Assembly: GCA_946807835.1 (NCBI GenBank)
Contig: OX327686.1
Span: 8,556,001 to 8,620,000 of the forward strand
Direction of reading: 5' to 3'
Source of the DNA: Ailanthus altissimus
Lineage: Eukaryota; Streptophyta; Magnoliopsida; Sapindales; Simaroubaceae
DNA length: 64,000 nt
Part shown: piece after piece, positions 12,466 to 26,500 of the stretch
How the letters are laid out: each line of letters begins with the position of its first letter
How positions within the stretch are numbered: the first letter of the stretch is position 1
Translations under genes and position numbers: made by a program
Notes under the pieces: model-generated
Told to the model about the DNA's origin: nothing
What the model saw: the letters and a program-made list of their open reading frames with translations, nothing else
The model's database searches: none

Positions 12466-13480
12466 ATTAAATATTTTAAATCGAAAGCCTATCAGACTAA
12501 CTTGAAATAGAACCAAAAAAAAAAAATGCTAAACTTTGTATGTATTTACACTATGCCAAAATGATAGCGAAAACAAATCCTAAGCTATCATTCAAATGAG
12601 ATAAAGATTTTTAATGAACTTCATCTGATTTTTTTAAATACTCAAGAAAAGATATTGTCAATCACTAGAAAAGATATTGCCAATCACTTGTTGTATTTTC
12701 ATCAATATGTTTAGTATTAAATTGTAAAATTATAGGTTAAAATATTGCCCAATAAAAATTGTCACATAAATAATAGAGATGGTATTACGGGCCTAAGTGG
12801 GTCTTAAAAATTATGTATCTTAAAGCCCAATAGATATTGCTATGTGGATAATTGAACAACCATAAGTAGCGAAGATAGTTAATACAAGTTAAGTTGGCCC
12901 TTTAGTTTGAGCTAAACTATAGAGATTATCGTACGGGTAGTGAATCCTCTATAAGTTGCAGAGATTAGCAATATGAGCCAATACCTAACAAGGGGCATTA
13001 CGTGATTAGGTTGGGAATAATATCACTTTCCACGTCAAAGGGAAATTGGATGGGTCCTAAATTGCTATATAAATAGTAGATTCTCATAAATAGCAGGGAT
13101 GGACATTATATGCCAGGTTGGCCCCTTACATTTGGGTTAAAATGCAACGACAACGTCACATGATTGAATAGAAGAATGTCATGTTCCACATCAAAGATTA
13201 AGTAGGTCTTGAGAATATATGAGTAAGTAAACAACATTATTTAGCAAGTTAGTATTTTGGATTATTAACAAGTGCCTAGCTTATGAACCAAGGCTATATG
13301 TTATGTAATGAAATAGTATCAATTATTGAGTAGAGAATATTACATCCTACATCAAATAAAAATTTGGTGAGTTTTAGAAAAATATAGACAAGTAAATAGC
13401 ATTATTTAATAAACTAATCTTTTAAGTTATTAACAAGTGCTTAATCCAACATGAAGTCATATGAAACAATAGCAACTAGC
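12466..13480 (+). repeat. Degenerate tandem repeat region
   Basis: Similar blocks recur in the second half. The block near 13176-13276 (ACATCAAAGATTAAGTAGG... to TTATTAACAAGTGC) is repeated at about 13337-13441 with many changes, and a weaker related block lies near 13017-13082. The spacing is about 160 bases. No coding content is visible. This is possibly a decayed LTR with internal duplications. Confidence 0.45.
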
Positions 13481-16272
13481 TTTTGCACTTGGCATCAACA
13501 TCATCACATTTGGCTTCCACACCAGCTGCAAAATTGGCTCAAATTCAATGTCTTTTTTTCAACACTTCCTTTTAAAGCAATTCTTCTACTATAATAATAG
13601 GTTGCATTCAGGACTGGTTTAAAGGTAAAGAGAAGGTTAAAAATATTAAATTATAACAATAAGTATTTTGATTAAAAAATATTATTTGAAGTTTTTAAAC
13701 AAAAAAAATAATTTTTTTTTCCTTATCTTTCAACATTCTTAACATGTATTCATTGCACCAATATTGACCTAATTTCATAATGAAAAAAAAAATCAAATTT
13801 CAGAATCATTGTATGTCTCCAAAAAGAAATTGTTAAGAATGTTTTAAAAACACCCATATATAATTGATGGTTTGTTTGATCTGATTATAACACATTTATG
13901 TCTAAATAAAAAAAAAGTAGAATTTTTTGTGACTTTTATTTGAATTAAGAAAATAAAATTTGAAATAGAGGGTAATCTTTTTATCAAAAATACCCTTATT
14001 AAATTCATTTCCTATTATATAAAAGTAGTTGTAAATTATTAGAGACTTATCACTCTTATTTTCTTCTCCAAAATAATTTTTGTCTTTTTTTCGTGGCAAG
14101 GCAATTTTTAAATCACACAAATATAATTATTATTCATATACGGTAGTCTGCGTCTACTATACTTTAACATATATGTCCCTTCTCTTTCTCTAGAACAACT
14201 TTTTTTTTTCTCTTAAGACTTATCCCTATTAGATCATACAATTTATTTGCATATTGCTTCTTGAAATTGTATGACTTGCCTTTAAGTTTCATATTATAAT
14301 TAGGAAAATTTATTACAAATTGAACACTGCACTAGCTATCTTATAAATTAAAATTTGAGAATAAGAATATGATTCTCTATGATAAACTCACCACAGTCAC
14401 CTCACTTCTCAAATTAATGTATATTCGGGATAGTTTAGGAGATCGTGATGTGGAAGAACCCTATTTGTTGTAGTGGCTCTCATGCTGATATGGCATATTG
14501 TATAAAGATACGGTTTATGTCTGAAAGTAGAATCTTAATCCTTTTACTCCTGTGAGTTTGAGAATAAAGCTCACCAAACCTTTGAAGAACTCTTCGAGTT
14601 CAAGAAGCTTGATGTCATAAATTTGTTATAGCTGTGTTGAGAAAAAGTAAAATTTTTAGATAAAATTGATCTCAAACTGTAAAATGTGTGTGAGAATTGG
14701 ACTTGTATAGTAAGCAATGGAGAAACACATGTATGAAATGATTATTTTTTAGATAATGCACGTTAATGGAAAGTATATCCGATGTGAGAAAAGTCTAGAG
14801 TTTTAGGTCATATAAACCCTAGTTTAGCCAGTTATAAGGACTCGTCTTTTGAATCCCAAAATTATAGATTAGCAACGTGATTAAATAGATGTGAGGCTTT
14901 AAAACAGACATAGAGCTACTGTTCTAATTAGTATTCTTGTGGAAGAATGAAGAAGAAGACTATGGGTAAGGTACCGTACCGGCCAAGGACAAATTAGGCA
15001 CAAAAAAAAGGGTTTACATTCTTCAGGTTTCAAGATGTAAATTGTAATGAAGAACATATATTTATCCTTTTACAGAACTGAAACTGACATTCAAGAATTT
15101 TAGCCGACTCAAGCAAGTAGCCCTTATTAGTCAAGCTTTGGCTCCCCAAATGTGAACTGGATCCGTTCAATAAAAAAAAAGACTGTGCGACATAAACAGA
15201 GATTGGATCGAATTCTGCGATGCCCAAAGAACAAAGTGATTCCTTTCTGGTTTACTATAGTATAGTCGAGTGAGCAATAAATTCAGTCAGCTAGAGGCCT
15301 ATTATGAGATCTAAGGCTTTTAAGATTTCTTTTTTTAAAGCTTGTGAAGTAGTTGGCTCCGTCCTTTAAGGAGTTAGAAGATGAATAATTAAGAGTAGCA
15401 TTTTCAGTTGACAATGATCTGAATGATGAGTTAGAGAAAGAATAAGCAAATACCAATACTACTAGTTCTTAGCTTATTTTGGTGTCCCAAAGTGCCGAAT
15501 GATAATGTATGTTGATGAGAATGCTAGAGACTTAATGATGAAAATATGATCAAAAATGAGCTATAGCTATAAATGAATGATGATTGATGCTTTTTACAAA
15601 TGATACAAGGCTCTTTTTACAGTATTATGATTTATATTAGGCTAAAACACTTTATTTGATCTCTTATTCTCTTAAAATTTTATTTATTTAATGAGTTGTA
15701 ATCCCATTAAAAGGAAAAATCAAATTTTGTTAAATAAAAAAAAAAGTAAGATACTGATTTTATTGTAAATAAAAGACTATTGAGTGATTTAATTAAAAAA
15801 AATAACATAAGAAAATTATCCATTCTAATTTAAATAAGGTTTTATTGGGCTTGTGTTTGTCTATTAATGTTACTAATATGGGTTTAAGTTTATTTTGGAC
15901 TAAGTACCCCAAATGAGTCATAACTGAGGTCTACATGCTTTAAACTTTACTTAGTACAACTATATACTTACTAAATCATAACTCACAAGTTAAGCCTTAA
16001 AAATGACTTGGAGTTATATATCTTATCTTGGTAAACATATATGGATATCCGTATGGATTTGGGCTTAAGCCCTTTGTGTATTTTTATACAACAACAATGT
16101 ATTCTAGATTGATATCATATTTAGCTCCTTAATAATTTTATGTTGACTTATGTAATCAAGCACACAAAAATGATTTCATGTATTATACAAAAAAATATAT
16201 ATTTTTACATGATATATGTCAAATATTTTACATTTTTCTATAAATTAGCAAAGTGACAATATCAAATTTAAT
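13481..16272. other. AT-rich intergenic stretch, nothing recognised
   Basis: Short open frames only, none with a motif. The block at about 14430-15000 is less AT-rich and could be a decayed repeat, but no ends were found. Confidence 0.4.
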
Positions 16273-17075
16273 TTAATTTTAGGGATATTATCATGAATAC
16301 CCTTGAGGTATCGCTAAATATCATTAAAATTCACTAGTTTAAAAAATAGACAGTAAGTCCAATCGTTAAAGAATATTTTGTTAGAATTAACAAAATTCTG
16401 TGAAATGACTAAATTACTCTTTGAAACATATTCTATTCCTACAAAGCATTATTTTCAAAAAAAATAATTTTTAATAACAAATTAATAATATTTTTCTTTT
16501 ATTTTTAATTTTTTAATTAATAGTATTAATAATTTAAAAATATAAATTTATAAAAATAATAAACTCGGCACCAAATGGTCGCCTGTGCCAACGGCCATTA
16601 TGGACACCAGACCAGCAGCCATTTGGCTATCGGTTCTAGCGATCATTTGGCTGCTTGTTCCAACGGCCAAAATGGCCACTGGTTCAAGTGGCCAAACTGG
16701 CCGCTTGTTCCAACAACCATTTGACCACTAAACCTGCGGGCATTATAGCCACTTGTTAGCGACCATTTTGGCCCCTGTGCTTTGTGTTTTTTCATTTATT
16801 TTATTTTTAAAAAAAAAGTTATGTATTTTGATACAAAGATAACCTTATTTGAATAAGGGGATAATTGTGTTTGGATATAACGATAATGATGTTTGGATAT
16901 GGATAAGAGCTGTTAGGATAAAACTGTATTGAAATGACGATATTATCTATTTGACAGTTAATTTTAACAAAAGATTCCCTAACGGTTGGGCGTTACTGCT
17001 TATTTTTTAAACTAGTGGGTTAGACTGAAATTAGGCAATACCTCGACGTATTTATTATAATATCCCTTAATTTTA
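16273..17075. mobile_element. Non-autonomous Mutator-like element with 9-bp target duplication
   Basis: The element spans 16282-17066 (785 bp). It is bounded by the 9-bp direct repeat TTAATTTTA at 16273-16281 and 17067-17075, the size typical of Mutator target duplications. Its ends are long inverted repeats: the left end starts GGGATATTATCATGAATAC, and the reverse complement of the right end starts GGGATATTATAATAAATAC. The similarity continues for about 150 bases, including the shared ACTAGTTTAAAAAATA block. No transposase is encoded, so it would need one in trans. The interior holds a GC-richer minisatellite. Confidence 0.88.
16560..16785 (+). repeat. GC-rich minisatellite inside the Mutator-like element
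   Basis: About seven imperfect units built on CTTGTTCCAACGGCCAAAAT and TGGCCACTGGTTCAAG-like words. Its base composition is unlike the AT-rich inverted ends. It has no start codon or open frame that I would call a gene. It may be filler acquired by the element. Confidence 0.7.
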
Positions 17076-17644
17076 ACACTAATAAAATAAATTACATATC
17101 AGTTGTTTAATTTATAAGTATTATAATATATAAACATAAGTACAAATACAAGTATATCTAACACGTAAGGAGGTATGTATGTCAAAATACTATATTTCAA
17201 ACTTTTGTTTATACAGCTACTTACACTTAGACATTAGAATAAATACATAACTAAACACATCTTTCATATGTTTACATTTAAATCTTTTCAAATTTCAGTT
17301 AAAATAAAACCTATTTATAATTCAAACAAAAAATGATAATAATAATAATAATAAACACTACCTTACAAATAGAAATGGGTTTAATAATCTCATAAATACT
17401 CTCTTTATGGGATGGTCTTAATCATGTGCCCATCCACATTATGTTATACCTTGTGTGAAATTTCTGTTCATAAGATAGATCTTATCTTCAATAATTGGTA
17501 ATGTAAGTTCTTCTTAAATTGGATTATTCATAAGTTCATTGTCAAGCATACGGAAAATAATGAAATAGAACTTAAGTGCTTTCAAGTTTTATAGAAGCAA
17601 GACTAGTTAGCTACATCAAATAAAATAAATAAATTGTGTTTTGA
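17076..17644. other. AT-rich intergenic DNA
   Basis: No gene seen. A short (AAT)n run lies near 17336-17352. Confidence 0.4.
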
Positions 17645-17661
17645 TGAAGCTATTGATTGTG

Positions 17662-19163
17662 AATTGATAGGTGTATTTTATACTTATTAATTTTTACTTT
17701 TTTAAGCTTAGCATTTATTCATTTTAACCAGAAATATTAAGTTTTTTTATGTATTTTATTGTTATTTTAAAGAATTGAAGTCAACAGAGTTATTTAGGAT
17801 GAAAATTTGAAGAAAATAAGGTAAAAATATCAAATGTGAGATCAAACCTCAGTGTCGCAACACTAAAAATGAAGCTGCAATACTAAAGACACTAAAAGAA
17901 GTAAATTTAGATGGAAACTCAAGGCTGTAACGCTAGAATAGTAATTGGAACAATAACTGAACAATACTTGAATCAATGTTGGAACAATGTTGACAGAAAG
18001 TTAGCATCGCAACGCCAAGTTGGGCAGAAAGTAAGGGTCACGACGGTAGAGATGCCTTGGGCCAATGTCGTAGTACTGGAAAGCTAAGGCCACAACTTTG
18101 AACACTAGAAAAGAAAACCCTATTTTAACTTAGATGCAGAGTATTATCGTAATTTAAAGATGAAAGCCTATAAATAAAATATAAAAAGCCTATTTCAAGA
18201 TACGAGAACAAGAGATCAGAAAGAGCAAAGAGAGAACTTAGAGCAAACTTTTAGAGAATCAAAAAGAGAAAATCAAGAGGAGAAGAGATTGAAGACTGAA
18301 GAATTCAGAACATCACAGCTTTGCTTCTTTTCTATTTAATTATCTTTCTTAGTTTATAAATTATCTCCATAATGTTAAACATAATGCGCTCTAAAAAAGT
18401 TTTTTCATCATAACTTAATTTCTTTATCTTAGATTACAAGTTGAACTCAATAGGTAACTTGAATTGATTAACTTTTACTTTATAAAGTCAATATTGAATT
18501 TTTCATTTTGTTATGTGCTTAATGCTTCTAATTATTTGATCACTAATTAGACTGATTAAGAAAATCTTAATAAACTTTAAAAATGAATTTTTATGTTTAG
18601 TCTTGAATAAATTGATATAATCATTATGTAAAAATTTTGAGTTTCAAGTAAGATAGTAATATACTTACATGACATATATAATAGTTTAGAAAACTTGCTC
18701 TTAATGAATCTTCTTTAATCTTATTATTATAAAAATATAGATAATTAATTAAGTAAAGTATTTTCACTTGATTATCAAAAGAGGTTTATGAAGATATTAG
18801 GTTTCTTAATTAACAATGCATATTATTGAATTAAATTAAAGAGAGTAATTAAAATTCAAGTTAAGTAATGAGAGATAATTGTAATCCTAGGCTTTTTTTA
18901 TATTGGTGAATTTATTATTTGTTTTCCTTACTCAATTTTACTTTTATTTTATTTTATTATTTAGTTTTGATTTTATTCGCTTGAGCTATTAATCATTTAA
19001 ATAAGAATAAGAGAACACAATTTTAATACTTAACGAATTTAGTAATAATTTTTCATAGAAATAATACTCTATTTATTATTTTGTTACTTATTTAAAATAA
19101 CGTACACTTGCATTCTAAATCAAATAAACATAAATACGAACTAAATGGGCTAACAACTAATTG
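17662..19163 (+). mobile_element. 1.5-kb insertion between 17-bp direct repeats, probable solo LTR
   Basis: The word TGAAGCTATTGATTGTG occurs at 17645-17661 and again at 19164-19180, exactly bracketing 1502 bases. The interior begins near TGATAGGTGTATTTTATAC and ends near a CGTACACTTGCATTC stretch. Both resemble ends of plant Ty3 LTRs, and no long open frame is present. A 17-bp duplication is too long for an LTR element and the poly-A expected of a LINE or SINE is missing. Either the class is different or the direct repeats pre-date the insertion. Confidence 0.5.
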
Positions 19164-19180
19164 TGAAGCTATTGATTGTG

Positions 19181-20339
19181 CTTTGTAGAAGCTGTTGATT
19201 ATTGCTATTTTAGTTGTTGGGTAACAAGTTATTAAAATATTGTTGGATTAATTGCTGGATCGTTGCAAGAATATTACATAGTTAATTGTTGATTTATTAG
19301 TTGATGTATAAGAAACTTGCAATCATATTACAAACTTTATGGATATTAGTTGTTGGGTTACTTACTTGGATTGTCACTAATAGTTGATGTATTAGTAACA
19401 TTTTGGATTGTATAACAGTTCATGTATTTTGAATTTATGGATACTTGTTGAATTGGTTGTTAAATATAAATACAAATATAATTTATTAAATCAAATTCAA
19501 TAAAACGATTTTAGTATTCAAATGAAATTCAAATTTTTATTACCAATTAATAATACAAATCTATCATTAAATTGAAATATAAAAATAATCATCATTGACA
19601 TTACCATATGTCAGCAACACGACATCATTAGTACATCATTTGCCACCATAGCTGCCATCTCATTTAACACCACAACTACTACCTTATCTACCACAAAAAC
19701 TATCACATCATCAGCCATATGTGGTATCAATAATTATTTAGCATATAAATATCAAAATTATATAATAGAGAATTTTTATCACAAAATATCTCATAACTTT
19801 GTAATATAATTTTTCTATCACATAAAATTTTTTACCATTATTAGGTGACAGTTTTCATCTATCACCAATCAATAAATTTACTTAAGATAATAGATGAAAT
19901 CTATCACAAAGTATGTTTTGTGATAGTAATATTTTATCATCGAAAAAAAAAAAATTTCAATAGTGAATAATGGTTTCCTATGGCAAGAGAAGGGATACAA
20001 TTGATGGTAAATACAATAGTTAGAGCTATTTACTCCCAAAAGCGCTTTAAACAAGAGGAAGAAATTAAGAGAGCGCAAATATTTCTAATAAATTTTAGTT
20101 TTTTCATTAAACTCTCTTATTTTATTGAGATGTACTTGAACAAGAGCTATGACAAATAATACCATTTTCTCTCAAAAAAATCCAATAATTTAGAATCCTT
20201 GTATTAGATGGTATTGTTTGTATAAAATATCTTTATAAAAAAGTTAGATTTTAACCATGTGAGTAAAATCACGATAAATTTTAGTAAACTCGAATATTTT
20301 TTTCATGAACGGTAGTCATGTATGATGAGAATCATCATA
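19181..20339. other. AT-rich intergenic DNA with a small hairpin
   Basis: No gene found. A perfect 10-bp inverted repeat, CTATCACAAA with a 6-base loop, lies at 19901-19926. The word TATCACA recurs several times nearby, possibly a small decayed transposon. Confidence 0.4.
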
Positions 20340-22811
20340 TTAAAAAAAAGGGGATCCACCTGCGATAGCATTTAAAGAGTGTCCCCAAACATCATATTGA
20401 ACAATATCAAATAAAGCATAAGATATAGAATCATTATTTTTAAAAGGCAAAGTAAATTATTTTGGACAAACAATTAATTATTTCATTAAAAAAAATACCT
20501 AATTTTTCACTAAAAACTAAAGAGAGGATGTGACTAATAGAAGCATGACTTAATCAAAAATGCCAAAGATTTAAAGAATATATTGAATATGTAGGGGTAG
20601 TAAGTGGATGACAATGAGAAGAAATATGTATGGTGACAAACTTATACAAGTGCTCAACTTTAGAGCTTGTCTCGTGTTCGACCTATTTGTGAATTCTACA
20701 CATTATAACTAAATGTAGTAAATAAAACATTAAAACCAAGTTTACATAATGACTAAACAAACAACAGATTTAGATTTAGTATAGGAACAAATATGTTTAA
20801 CAAAGAGAAATTTGAAAGTGCCATTTGATTAATATATTTAAAGAGTCGTTGGCAACCAATGATGATGAATTTGAAACAAAGGTTATAGACAAATAAAAAT
20901 ACTAAAAAGAATTACCTAAGACAATAAATAAATCAATATGAAAATGTAACCAGATTTTAAAAGATATTATTAAAATAACAACTCAAGATCACTGGTTGAC
21001 ATAGAGAAAAAGGCATATAGTTGCTTAGGATTACACTCTGTGGCCGATTAATAGAGAGAAAATTAAATTGTTAATGACCTTTAAGAAGAGAACTCTAAGA
21101 TAGTTTCCTTTTGCTTAAATAGTCTCTATCATAATAACCAAACGCAACATTACAACATGTTCTCCATTTACATTTTGGACAACGTAACAAATTTCTTGTT
21201 AGATGATAGTCTCTTCATGTTTATAGAGGAGTGTTATTAGCTGGCTTAATATGATTCAATTGCAAACTGGTGAAGACAATATCTGTAAGATGTGTCTGGA
21301 GAGCTGAATATAGAGTCTCCTCTGTGAGTTTATTAATAGCCTAATGCAGAATGGATATGACTTTTGATGAGCAAAGAGGCACAAGTAAGCTCAAAAGTAT
21401 CCTATAAAACTATAGGGATCTAGATTAATCATTGATAATCTTTATAGGTAGAAACTTGTGTGCATCTGTAACATCCTTCCAAGTGGGCTCTAAAATTGGT
21501 AACTAATCATGAAGAGATTGCATCTGAGAGCTAAAATTAGTGATATGTTGCTTAGGTTCTTGATGTAATTGGTATAAATAATGAAGCAATTGATTGCAAT
21601 GACACAGATCAGTAGTAGTGTAGCAATCAACAAAAAAAAAATTCCAAAAAAGATTAAGTAATGTCATTTTAGTCAAAGTGAAGACTGATAGATGATGCAA
21701 AAGTATTCTAACACCATGTAATGATCCGATGATTTTCACAATCCTCTAGTCATTTAATAAGTTTTCTTTGGGCTCATCCTGCTTCTCTGTAGGTATAGTG
21801 ATGTCTCCAGTAACATAGCACCAGAGTTTTATGCTTTCACAAAAATTGCACATAGTTTATGCCCATCAAATATAATTATGCCCATTTAACATAAAATTAA
21901 TGGGTTGTGACACATCTTTTTTTCTTTCATTATTATAATTAGCTCTAAAAAATCCAACACCACCAAATAGGTCAATAAATCATGAAAGCAAAAAATAAAC
22001 CGGAGGCTATAAAGAAATACTTGAGAACACACTGTAAAGGCAAATAAAAATCTAAATGAGAGATACGAGGGTGATGAAGGCAAAGAATACACACTATGAG
22101 AGACAAAAGTAAAAGGGAAAGATGGATTGAATTCGAAAAGGTAGAGGCAATGGCACGGAAGCTATTTGGAGAATATGATCAGAAGCCATTATAGAGATTA
22201 AGGGAGAACTAGGTTGTTGATCGAGTTAAACAATTACGTACGTAGGGTGATAGACTGGTTGACAAGAAATTAATAGGTTGTGGCAGTAAGGACTCACTCG
22301 TTAAAAATTAGTGGCAGCGAGGAGTGTGAACCAAATAGAGACGCAACGTTTCATAGTGATTAGTGGCTCGAAACAAGACATGGTTATCATCAATGGAGTT
22401 TGATGTGTTTTGAGTTGCGAGATATTGACATCGTCCAGAATAGATGGCGCCTAGTAGTGCTCGTAGGCAAATAGAAGTGGTGGCACATGAAGTACACTTA
22501 TCGATGGTTGGTAAAAAAAAAATTACCAAAAATGAGAGGCGAGTAGGAATAATGAAAAATTGGTCTTCAACTAAGTTATGATACCATATGAAATAAATTG
22601 AAGAAAATTGTATTTTCATTGTAAATAAATATGTATAAAACATAGTCTTTATATAAACTTTACATCATAATTAAAAAAATTATTTAATTAAATAAGAAAT
22701 ACTAAGATTACAAAGAATCCTACCTATATGCAGAGTCTAACTTTATAAAAAGTATACTACTTTATTAACAAGTAACCTTGAAAATACTAAACTATCATCT
22801 ACAGAAATACT
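20340..22811 (-). pseudogene. Decayed Copia element: gag to integrase start, with PBS and 5' LTR end
   Basis: Read on the minus strand from right to left, the region gives a primer-site motif (22579-22586), then a leader. Gag-like runs follow at about 21760-21240 (QHITNFSSQMQSLHDQL). Then come weak protease-region traces, and then a pre-integrase-like run at about 20600-20340 (LSHASISHILSLVF). Stops and frameshifts are everywhere. Right of the PBS the sequence should be this element's 5' LTR, and the younger Copia element at 22812 is inserted into or beside it. Confidence 0.6.
22579..22586 (-). other. Initiator-Met tRNA primer-binding site of decayed Copia
   Basis: On the minus strand this reads TGGTATCA, the core of the usual Copia PBS. 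It sits at the expected place upstream of the gag-like remnant. Confidence 0.6.
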
Positions 22812-23482
22812 TGTTGGGAAAAATCACAAAATATTACACAGGGAAAACAATTCTTTCTCCCACGTTGTGTTATTAAAATGGGCAATATATCACCAATGTA
22901 AGCACAACAATATTACCACAAACATTAACCATTAATCAATCACAATGAACACTAAATGTTACGTGAAAAAACCCAATTCAGAAAAAACCACGGGACCGTA
23001 GTCCGATATCAACACTTTCACTATGCAATAATAATGGGATTACAACAATGTTCTCTCTAGAATCACCACTAGAGGCTCACCACAACATCAAAAACATTAA
23101 TCTTGGCTCAACAACAATAAATCTAACAAATTCTTCTTAAATGTAAATTTGCTAGATAATGATAAATTAAAGGTTAAATCAAAAATCAAATGATAGAATT
23201 GTAGAGTAAGATGTTGGGAACTCACCTTCAAAACTTGAGCAAAATCGGAGCTCAAATTGACATCCAATCATCAAAGAGAAAACTAAAACCCTAAGTTTTT
23301 TCTTTTCTTCTTCCTCTTGTTCTTCTCTGTTTTTTGTTTCTGCTTACTAGAAATTGTTTCTCGGCCAAAATCAACAAAACCCAAAATGGTGTACTGTGCA
23401 CTTATAGCAAATTTCAATCAGCTCTCTTCATGGCTAATTACATAGAAGCCCCTGGATCCACATGATGTGGATCCCACCAACA
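22812..23482 (-). repeat. 3' LTR of Copia 1
   Basis: 671 bp, bounded by TGTTGG and CCAACA, nearly the same as 27526-28196. The differences seen are mostly C/T or G/A transitions. Confidence 0.95.
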
Positions 23483-23500
23483 AATCTCCCCCTCCACGTC
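23483..23500 (-). other. PPT of Copia 1
   Basis: On the minus strand this reads GACGTGGAGGGGGAGATT immediately before the 3' LTR, as expected for the plus-strand primer. Confidence 0.85.
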
Positions 23501-26500
23501 ATGTGAAAGGATCCACTAGACCCGCTTTCCCTTTACAAACTTGAAGCTTCTCTTTGGACAATGATTTAGTCATCATATCCGATCCATTCTCACTTGTATG
23601 TATCTTTTCAAGTTGTAACAGTTTTGATTCTAATACGTCACGTACCCAATGATACCTAACATCAATGTGCTTAGATCTTGAGTGGAATGTTGGGTTCTTT
23701 GCCAAATGAATGGCACTTTAACTATCACAGTAAACTATGTAGCTCTCTTGCTTCACACTCAACTCTTGTAGGAACTTCTTCATCCACAAGGTTTCCTTGC
23801 AAGCTTCAGTAACTGCAATATACTCAGCCTCTGTGGTAGACAAAACAACACATTTCTGAAGTCTGGATTTCCATAACACAGCTCCCCCTGCAAAAGTAAT
23901 CAGGTATCCTGATGTAGACTTCCTAGAATCCACATCTCATGTCATGTCTACATCTATGTACCCATACAACACAGATTTATCACAACCAAAACATAAACAT
24001 GTCTTAGAGGTGCCTCTAAGGTATCTGAAAATCCACTTCACTGTTGTCCAATGCTCTTTGCCAGGATTAGAGAGAAACCGACTAACAACACCAACTGTAT
24101 GAGCAATATCTGGCCTAGTACAAATCATAGCATACATCAAACTACCAACAGCTGATGCATAAGGCACTGCACCCATTTCTTCCTTTTCTTTCTCACTTGT
24201 AGGACATTGCTTGGAACTAAGCTTGAAGTGACCTGCAAGTGGTGAACTAACTGGTTTTGCCTTACTCATATTAAATCTTTCAAGAACCATTTCAATGTAG
24301 TTTTCTTAAGATAACCATAATTTCCCATTTTTCCTGTCACGGGAGATCTTCATGCCAAGGATTTGTTTAGCCTATCCTAAATCCTTCATAGCAAATGACT
24401 TACCGAGTTCTCTCTTCAATCCTTCAATTTTACTACCATCATAGCCAATAATTAACATATCATCCACATAAAGCAAGAGAATAATGAAATCATTATCTGC
24501 AAACCTCTTCATAAAAACACAGTGGTCTGATGTAGTTCTGCTGAAACTATGATTTTCCATGAAAGAATCAAATTTCTTGTACCACTATCTCGGTGCCTGT
24601 TTCAGCCCATACAAGCTTTTCTTCAACTTGCACACTAAATCTTCCTTGCCTTTGACTCTAAATCCCTCGGGCTGCTCCATATAGATTTTCTCCTCCAAAT
24701 CACCATAAAGGAAAGCTGTCTTTATATCAAGCTGTTCAATCTCCAAGTTTAAACTTACTGCTAAACCAAGGACAACTCGAATAGAAGACATCTTCACTAC
24801 AGGAGAAAAAATTTCTTCAAAATCAATTCCTTTCTTCTGACCAAACCCTTTCACAACCAACCTAGCCTTGTACTTTAGTTGTGAGTTGTTTTCAATCTTT
24901 AGCCTGTAAACCCATTTGTTCTTCAAAGCTCTCTTACCTTTAGGCAGTTTTGATAACTCATAAGTGTGGTTCTCATGCAAGGATTTTATCTCCTCTTGCA
25001 TAGCTTTAAACCACTCATTCTTGTACTAGTGAGGCATAACTTCCTGAAAGTTTTCAGGTTCTCCCCCGTCTGTAAGCATCACATACTCATGTGGTGGATA
25101 TTTAGAGGAGTGGTGGCGCTCTCTCATAGATCTTCTTAACTAAGGCTCAACAGGTGGATCAAATGATTCTAGAGGTGCTTGCTCAACCTATTCTGCTGGA
25201 CCATCATCATCAACTCTATCATCAAAATCTTCTTGTGCGTCTTCTCCATAATCATCATAAACTACAGGTGGAAGAACTGATCTAGAAGTATCAGGAATAG
25301 GAATTTCATCACATTTTTTAGGCTTCTCATCTTTCTCTACCCCCATCAACTATCTGATCTTCAAGAAATGTAACATCTCTACTTCTGATGATTTTCTGAC
25401 TCACTGGATCCCATAATCTGTACCCAAAGTCTTCATGTGCATAACCCAAAAAGATACACTCCCTAGCCTTATTGTCAAGCTTCGACCTTTCATCTTTTGA
25501 AATGTGAACAAATGCCCTGCAACCAAACACTCTTAAGTGCTTGTATGAAACATCTTTCCCGGTCCAACTCTTTCAGGTACATCATCATCCAAAGGAGCTG
25601 AAGGAGAAAGGTTAATTAAATCAACTGCAGTACGCATTGCTTCACCCCAAAAGTATTTAGGTAGCTTTGCATCAGAGAGCATACACCTGATTCTTTCTTG
25701 AATCGTTCTGTTCATTCTCTCTGCCACACTATTTTACTGAGGAATTTTTGGCACGATCTTCTCAAGTCTGATACCATGGGATCTACAATACTGCTCAGTC
25801 CTCTGTACTCACCACCATTGTCTGCCCTTACACATTTCAACTGTCTCCATGTCCTTCTCTCAACCTTAACGTGAAAATCTTTAAAGACATCAAGTACCTG
25901 GTCTTTAGATTTTAGAGCAAAAATCCACACTTTTCTAGAACAATCATCAATAAAAGTTACAAAGTACAGTGCACCTCCACATGTTCTAGTTTGCATAATA
26001 CATACATCAGTGTGTATCAAATCAAGTAAGTTTGCTCTTCTAGATGGATAAAAATTACAAAATGCAACTCTATGTGCCTTTCCTGCTAAACAATGATCAC
26101 AAGGTTTGAGAGACTTACCTGCGAAGCTGAGCAGAAAATTCTTCTTGACTAGAACTTGAAGCCCTTTCTCACTTATATGGCCAAGCCTTTTATGCCACAA
26201 CTCAATGTCAGATTCTTTTGCTGCTACATTGACATCTTCTTTTATGAGCTTAGCTTCCATAACATAGAGAGTGTTTACCTTCCTTCATTTGGCTAGAATT
26301 ATAGAACCTTTGGTGAGCTTCCATTTACCTTCACCAAAGTAGTTGCAATAACTATCATCATCAAGCTTGCCGGTGGAGATCAAATTCAGACGCATTTCTG
26401 GAACATGTCTGACATCCTTCAGTAGTAATCTGCTACCAACACTGGACTCCAAGTAAATATCTCCTATGCCCACAATCTTGGATGCACCATCATTTCCCAT

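Noticed and set aside
19901..19926. Hairpin as a microRNA precursor or terminator
   Set aside because: The stem is only 10 bp with a 6-base loop, too short for a plant miRNA precursor, and there is no gene upstream.
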